Below are positions 1 through 7,298 of a stretch of DNA of 17,500 nucleotides, in pieces. Below the pieces are notes generated by a model. That model was given only the letters and a program-made list of their open reading frames with translations, did no database searches and was not told the DNA's origin. The translations under genes and the position numbers were made by a program. The stretch is from Halisarca cf. caerulea (Eukaryota > Porifera > Demospongiae > Chondrillida > Halisarcidae), in the NCBI GenBank assembly GCA_963170055.1, contig CAUJGJ010000188.1, forward strand, positions 1,971,071-1,988,570, in the 5' to 3' direction. The first letter of the stretch is position 1. Each line of letters opens with the position of its first letter.

Positions 1-300
1 CAATCTATTAGCTCTCCTTTTGTAACTGTTCATATGAGGAATGTGCATGTATTAGGTAATTTATGTAGTACATATTGTTGTTTTGAGTACAATGAGACCC
101 CACACACCCGCACCTCAGATATCCAGTTCCCTCACCTTCTGCAGTAGGTTTTATTGGAATGAATTTGCAATAGTCCCACAGTACACTATACTACTGCTCC
201 CTTGTTTATCCCATTCAGTCACTTTATTGTTCCTTTTCCTAACTGTTCCTTTTTCTTGGAATTTTAGACATCACTACTGGTATATTGTACAGTAAGTAAT

Positions 301-348
301 ACCATAGACACTATATAATATGTAACTGTAGTATGTAGTGTCTATGGT
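301..348. repeat. Short perfect inverted repeat (hairpin)
   Basis: ACCATAGACACTA at 301-313 is matched by its exact reverse complement TAGTGTCTATGGT at 336-348, leaving a 22-base AT-rich loop. It sits just outside the larger inverted-repeat segment that starts at 351. It may be a remnant of a small transposable element. Confidence 0.7.
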
Positions 349-350
349 AA

Positions 351-893
351 TACATGGCTCCTTAGGGAGTAACATATCCGGGATTTAGCTCAGGGGGTGC
401 TTACTGCCCCTACATGTTTTGAGGGCTGCATATTTCTCTTGAAGTCACATAAATAACATAAATACCATCAGTTAACTTTAGAAGCAAAACAAATAACATT
501 GACATGCAGATTATTGCTGAAACGTTGTACAAGCCAGCCTATGACATCATAAAAATGGTCACTAGTTTCGTCTGCCTTTTCTTTAGCCAGCTTAAACTAA
601 GAGATGTGATGGCAAATTGGACAATATGCTAGTCTTATAGCTCAGTATATTGTCTAATATCACCCATAATAATTTATGATTCTGTGCTAAAAATCTGGCA
701 CTCTAACTGGATACTAATTTTTAATATTTTAACTGAGTACTCACTGAAGCTAAGCCTCTGAGCCTCAGTGGGGTGCTCGAGTACCCTGAGCACCCCACTG
801 GATACGCCCCTGTTTGCTGAAGAAAAAAGTTGGAGGGCATGTAGTGCCAAGGGATGAGGTCAGTTGGCATGTTACTCCCTAAAGAAACCATGT
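351..893. mobile_element. Possible non-autonomous element bounded by inverted repeats
   Basis: The left edge (351-375, containing TTAGGGAGTAACAT) reappears inverted at the right edge (869-893, containing ATGTTACTCCCTAA), about 24 bp with two or three differences. The 540-bp interior has no coding capacity. Near its right end lies a 13-bp perfect hairpin (766-800). Size, inverted ends and lack of genes fit a MITE-like or foldback element. No clear target-site duplication was identified, so the boundaries are approximate. Confidence 0.45.
766..800. repeat. 13-bp perfect hairpin
   Basis: CAGTGGGGTGCTC (766-778) and GAGCACCCCACTG (788-800) are exact reverse complements around a 9-base loop. It is GC-rich in an AT-rich setting. 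It lies inside the inverted-repeat segment 351-893 and is probably part of that element. Confidence 0.8.
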
Positions 894-1114
894 GGTAAAT
901 GTTTTATCTCCTGTAATAAGAATAGAGTCACGTTTGATAGGCCAAGGAAGTTTGTCTAATTTGCTCAATTTCAGTAAGTAGTATTAGTGCATGAAACAGG
1001 TATTATAGTTGAAGTGGGTGATATATGCTTCGTGTATCTGTGTGTTGTGTAGGTGATGGGTGTTGTATAGTATGTATGTATGCTATGTGTGTCTGTGTGT
1101 TATGTACATTTCAG

Positions 1115-1184
1115 GAAAGATGTTTCAGAAAACCTGTGATCTTTGCCCCTGACCCTCCTCTTCTGAGCAGTCAAGAAGTCCCAA
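1115..1184 (+). CDS. Exon: last Cys of an upstream finger plus linker
   Basis: A 70-nt exon after TACATTTCAG with donor GTGAGT, phase 0 to phase 1. It encodes ERC, where the Cys is the fourth finger ligand, then a linker containing IFAPDPPLLSS. It matches the exon at 2728-2797 in length, phases and much of its sequence (FAxDPPxLS), which marks the two as duplicates. Its partner exon with the Cys-Cys-His half is not in the window. Confidence 0.72.
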
Positions 1185-2108
1185 GTGAGTGGTGATTGAG
1201 GTGTGAAATTCAAATCTGTTAACATACCATATTTTTGCAGCAGGAGACTTTATTTGGTGTAGTTTTAATTGAACAAATGTCTAATTACCTAGCGGTTTAG
1301 TGAGGTTAATTGATTGAGTCGTTAGCGTAGACAGAACTCGGTCGCCCACGCATTATTGGCCATAAAAGTCTACAAGGGCCCCGAAAGTGTGTCTTTGGTC
1401 GTAAATCACAGGTCGAAATAGAAGGTAAATAACAGGTTAAGTGTGCACTACAAGTTAATGCATAAATTTGAGCAAAAATCAAGCTACTCGATAGAAATTC
1501 ACAGTCTGTTCACATTCCCAACACTCAAGGTTTACGGGTCTTAACTACCTCAATACACGGCGTGGACTTAGATCGATGCAAGGAATGAAGTGTCATCTGA
1601 ATTACTTCTTCCAGTAGAGTGGGGTTCTTTTCGTGAAGTCAGAATATCCGCCATGTCGCTCTCCATTTTCGACCGCCATTACAGTCTTGGCTGCTATTCC
1701 CACATCCATTCCAAATTCCAATTTATTCAGCGAGGTTCTGAACTTAGTTCACAACTAGTTAGAAATCTGATCCCAGGGTAACAGATGGTCATTCAACTGC
1801 CATTTTGTTCATACATAAAAATGGCTGTTGAGAAACTACTTTATACTATGAATGCTTTACTGTAGAACCTTTTCAACATGAAATGCAAGGAGTAGCGCTG
1901 AAATTTCATCTTAAAAGTATGTCATGGAAACAGAGCTACATATTATGTTTGGACCTGCACTTGGGTTGGGATAGTATTTCGTATTAGATTACATTTTTAA
2001 TTAATGCTAACCAATTTCATGTTAATGAGGTTTGATTCTATTCTATTATCCGTGATCAAATTCATATGTAGAACAGATCCTTCATTGCTACCCTTGCCAG
2101 TCTTTGTG

Positions 2109-2199
<91 letters not shown>

Positions 2200-2214
2200 G
2201 TGTATGTGTGTATG

Positions 2215-2292
<78 letters not shown>

Positions 2293-2518
2293 GACTGATT
2301 CCCCTTCTGTGCTCTTTACAGGAGAAGACGTCAAAAGGGAGCCTTCAGGCCCTTTGGAGTTCATACCTTGTGAATTTTGCGGAAAACAAATTAAGAAACC
2401 ATTTATTTTTGCACATGAGGTGTGTGGGGATCAAGGTGGATGTATGTGTTTGTGGGGGTTGGGTGTGTATGCATGTGTGTGCATTTTTGTGTGGGGGGGG
2501 TGGGTTGGGGGGTGGTAA

Positions 2519-2584
<66 letters not shown>

Positions 2585-5047
2585 ATGTGTACATGGATGT
2601 GGGAGTATACTGTACGTATATGCTGTTTGTAATCCATGCACTGTATATCCTGCTGTCGTGTACACACAGTGCAGTATGCTGAGCTACGTATCAGGTTTTT
2701 ACTACATGTGTGTTGTGTACATTACAGGCTAGTTGTGCAAAGAATCCAGGTGTCTTTGCAACTGACCCTCCTGTTTTGAGCAACCTGGAAGAGCCAAGTG
2801 AGTTTTGAGATTTTTTTTCTGGCTGTCTCAGTTTCATGTAGGGAATTCTGTAATCTGACATACATACCAGCAGTCAGGTAGAAACGGTATGGTAGGTGGT
2901 AGGTAGGGCAATGGCCCTACTACCCCCCACACACGCACACACACCGACACTTTCTTGCACCCACATCCAGGCATGTGCGCATACATACATACGCATGTAC
3001 CATTCAATAATAACGAGATTTTAAGGAATATACGCTTGTTGTGTATGTATGGGTGGCCATTTTGTTTTCCATTTCATCCCTGCATATGAGCAATATGGTA
3101 GTGGCTCATATGTAGGGATAACATGAAAAAACATGGCTGCCAATGAAATTGATGTGGAAATGTTATTATTATTGAGCTCAAGATAATAACATTAACACCT
3201 TCATTTTATGTGTAAATGTACATGTTTGTGTGTATTTCTGTGCCCCATGTACGTATATGCATATTAGCATGTTTTTATTTCACACTGTTTGTTAAAATTA
3301 GTTCTAATTTTGTAAATATTCCTGTTATATAATCCTTTACTACGTTGTCAGCCATGTTCATCGACAGCTGTGCACTAAGCAGTGTAGTCCAACCAGCTGT
3401 GACCCACGTACGTACGCAAGCACCAGGGGGGCGGGAAAAGGAAACTTCCTTCCTTCCTTCCGCCCCCAACACTTGTGTACAAACGTGGGTCACAGCTGGC
3501 TGAAATATAAGCAGTGTTACCTTCTCCTTGCCAGCGGAAATTGATGTACATTTACATGCTTTTCTTAAAAATTTTGTTTCAGATCGCAGATCCGAAGATC
3601 ACCAGTGGGAAGTAAGTAACAGACATGCACCACTAGAGGTCATGATGTAGAGCATGGATAGGATACCTTGCCTGAGCATGATCTATACAGTGGAACTTGC
3701 TTAATAAGTACAGAGGTTAATACACACTCTTGTATAGTAACTACGTACCTGGTTTAGTACACACTCCTGGATAGTAAGTACTCCTCCTTCTGTCCCTGTG
3801 TATACCTCATGTTCAAAAACCAACTCTGCTAGTAAGTACCTGGTTTAGTACATACTCCTGGATAGTAAGTACTCTTCATTCTGTCCCTGTGTATACCTCA
3901 TGTACATAAACCAAACCTGATAGCAAGTACCTGGTTTAGTACATACTCCTGGATAGTAAGTACTCCTTATTCTGTCCCTGTGTATACCTCATGTACATAA
4001 GCCAACCCTGATAGTAAGTACCTGGTTTAGTACATACTCCTGGATAGTAAGTACTCCTCACTCTGTCCCTGTGTATACCTCATGTACATAAGCCAACCCT
4101 GATAGTAAGTACCTGGTTTAGTACACACTCCTGGATAGTAAGTACTCCTCACTCTGTCCCTGTGTATACCTTGCGTACATAATTATTGATTTTGTGTCTC
4201 CCTTCAAGGTACTTATTATGTTAAGCAAGTTCTGCTGCGCATGCATCCGTACTATAGATCACAGTACACACGTATTTTGCTAAATACAGTCGAACTCAGT
4301 GGCCTGAAGCATTGGTGATGTACTGTACATACGTACGTAGTGCAAAAACGTACATATCGTGAAGTTTAGCTCACCACATATACAGTACATCTTTGCTCAT
4401 CTGAATTATGTAACTAACCAAATAGTTCGAAGCCCTCCATGTTTTCATGAATCATGCATTGGCAAAATTGTAAAATTCAAGTGTAACAGACAATAAGCCT
4501 GTAAGGAAGATTGGGTTAACTGCGTAAACTTGCGTGAATATGTTTTTGTATATGTACAGTGAAACCTCTGTAATAAGGACACCAATTGGACCACAGTAAG
4601 CTGTCCCGTACAGTGAAACCTCTATAATAAGGACACCATTGGGACAACAGTATGCTGTCCTATACAGTGAAACCTCTGTAATAAGGACACCATTGGGAAC
4701 ACAGTAAGCTGTCCTTATTTCAGAGGATTCAACTATATACACATGTCAATGTGAGGAACTTCAAATGAGACAGAGCAATGGTATCCTGTTTAAGGAGGCT
4801 TCTGCATTTCAGAGGTGTTCTTTAATAGAGGTTTCACTGTTCAATATTACAGTAAAGTACACACTATGATTAATTCCTGCAATGTCATGTGTAGATATCA
4901 TTCATGTGTTACTGGTATTGCTGTCATGGACTGATATCTGTGTGTCTTTGCAGGATGAAGACGCCGAAGTGGTGGATTTGACCAGTGATTCTCCATCACC
5001 CACTTCGTTTGTTAAAGGTATTCGTATGTGTGTGTGTGTGTGTGAGT

Positions 5048-5125
<78 letters not shown>

Positions 5126-5582
5126 CTGTGTGGGTGTGGGTGTGTGTCTGTGTATCTGTGTCCATATGTGTGTGTATGTGTGTGGGTGTGCGTGGGTGGG
5201 TGTAGGTGTGTGGGTGGGTGTGTTGTGGGTGTGTAAGGGAGGTAAATGTGTTTATATACGACTGTGTACCCGTGCATGTGATTGTGAGAGTGAGAATTTT
5301 ATGAACTCATACACAAATGTATGTATTTTTCTGTGAGTATAACTGCTGTGTGTAGTAACAATGTGTTAAGTTCCTTGACAATGACGACCATTAGATCACC
5401 ATTCATCTACTCTATGTCTGTATGTACACCCTGGACTATTCCAAGGTTATTGAATACCATACGATGGTATTTTTCAAGGGATAATTTTTCATGTGTACTA
5501 AAAAATGGATTATTCATGGTAAAAAAATCATATTCAATGCGGGAAGGATATTGAAACTTGCAGTATAATACTAACATTTGTG

Positions 5583-5645
<63 letters not shown>

Positions 5646-6056
5646 TGGTTCCCTTCCCAACCACAAAAACAGGATTTTTTTTACCCGTCAAGAATATACA
5701 CTATGTGGTACATCTTTATTTTGTCTGCACAGCCAAATTTACTCAATTTTTATGGGGCCAATGTTTCACTTCTTCCGTATCTGAAGCCTCCTTCGCACTC
5801 CTGTGTATTACTGTTGTTGGACTAGGTTGCATGGAGCATGCTAACTCTCTATCTACTGTACTTTGCCAGCCTTGCCTCTGTGACTGTTTGTCCTCCTGTG
5901 GTGTGTGCTCTTTGCAGGAGAAGAAGGTGTGGGGAAGGAGCCATCAGTGTCTGATGATTCCATACCTTGTGAATTTTGTGGACAAAATTTCAACAAATGT
6001 TATCTCTATGGACATCAGGTGTGTGTGTGTGTGTGTTGTGTTGTGTGTGTGTTGTG

Positions 6057-6126
<70 letters not shown>

Positions 6127-6149
6127 ATGTGTTCATGCATTCTGCTGCA

Positions 6150-6195
<46 letters not shown>

Positions 6196-7225
6196 AGTGT
6201 GTTCATGCATTCTGCTGCATACATGTGTGTATTGTGAGCCTGTATGTATGTGTATCTACATACTTTTTGCATTATTTGCACATGCTTGTGTGCATATATG
6301 CAAGCCTTTAGTGATTTGGTTATCCAGTCATCCAGCATTAGGCATACATATGTTCTTGACAAGTTAGGAACTTCTGTTGTGTGTATGTGAGCACGATTAT
6401 TCAGTGACTCATGCAAAACTCAGCTCTAGAGAATTGCACACAACGCGCAGTTACAGTACCTTCTGTCTCCATCACAGAAAGGATTAATATTGCTGTGAGC
6501 ATCACGTAGCATGACCAAACCGAGGCTCGCTACATAGTGAATGTACGAGTATTGTACATCTTGCATACAATACTTAGATCTAAGTTAAAAGATGTGCGAA
6601 CTGTACATAATTCTGTACTATTAATTTTGTTTTTTACAGGGATCTTGTCCGCTAAATCCAAATTTGATCTGTACGGATCCTCTGTTTGATGACTCTGTTG
6701 AAACACCTGAAGGTACAGCAATACTTCTTGTTTTAGTACAGGATTAAGTACAGTGCGACCTGGTTTATCTAACCAGGCCAGTACATTCCTCACACAATGT
6801 GTACGATGAACCAGGTGTTATAAAAATTGGGTTAAACTGTACACAAATCAGTGATGGGGATTCACGATGGAGAGTTAGATAAAATGAGGTTTCAAATTAA
6901 CCCTTGTCAGATAAATGAGGTTTTCAAATTAACCCTTGTCAGATAATTAAGCCAGTGTCTGATGAACCAGGTGTGACTGTACTGTATCTGTAGTATTGTA
7001 TTCCTACTTTTGTAAATAAAGCAACTTGCACTCGTCTTCACCCATTTAGAGAATTGTCACAAGCAATTGTTTATTTTTTGCATTTGTTTGTTTGTTTGTT
7101 TGCAGATGAAAGCACTGAAAGAATACCTTGTGAAATGTGTGATCGAACTTTTCCTTTTTCACAAATATACAGACATCAGGTATGTATGTTTTGGGATGTG
7201 TATGTGTGTGTGTGTATGTTTGTTT

Positions 7226-7298
<73 letters not shown>

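Larger units (their letters stand above)
1..1114. other. Non-coding DNA upstream of first visible exon (probably intron)
   Basis: No exon could be supported here. The next exon (from 1115) opens with the last Cys of a zinc finger, so the exon with the first three ligands of that finger should lie upstream. I looked for its expected signature (Pro-Cys-Glu-x-Cys ... His followed by a GT donor) and did not find it. This stretch is therefore probably the 3' part of an intron longer than 1.1 kb. It contains a short hairpin, a 540-bp inverted-repeat-bounded segment and a weak GT-rich patch near 1035-1105. Confidence 0.5.

Noticed and set aside
380..450. tRNA-like A box (TAGCTCAGGGGG) suggesting a tRNA or tRNA-derived SINE
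   Set aside because: No B box (GGTTCGANTCC-like) at the expected distance and no acceptor-stem pairing. It lies inside an inverted-repeat-bounded segment and is most likely chance.
1590..1781. 63-codon open frame on the + strand
   Set aside because: Within an intron of the zinc-finger gene, no homology recognised, no splice support.
2004..2732. Several overlapping open frames of Cys-Val or Thr-His repeats on both strands (also at 4882-5336, 5905-6416, 7046-7422, 9139-9496, 14045-14842)
   Set aside because: They are translations of GT/CA microsatellites in different frames. A dinucleotide repeat lacks stop codons, so length is not evidence. Only short in-phase pieces inside some of them are real exons.
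3705..4190. Regular 91-bp repeats considered as a CRISPR array
   Set aside because: Units are contiguous tandem copies without unique spacers, in a eukaryotic intron. This is a minisatellite.
5558..6367. 269-codon open frame on the + strand
   Set aside because: It runs through a TA tract, the finger 2 exon in the wrong frame and a GT tract. The zinc-finger reading is in another frame with proper splice sites.
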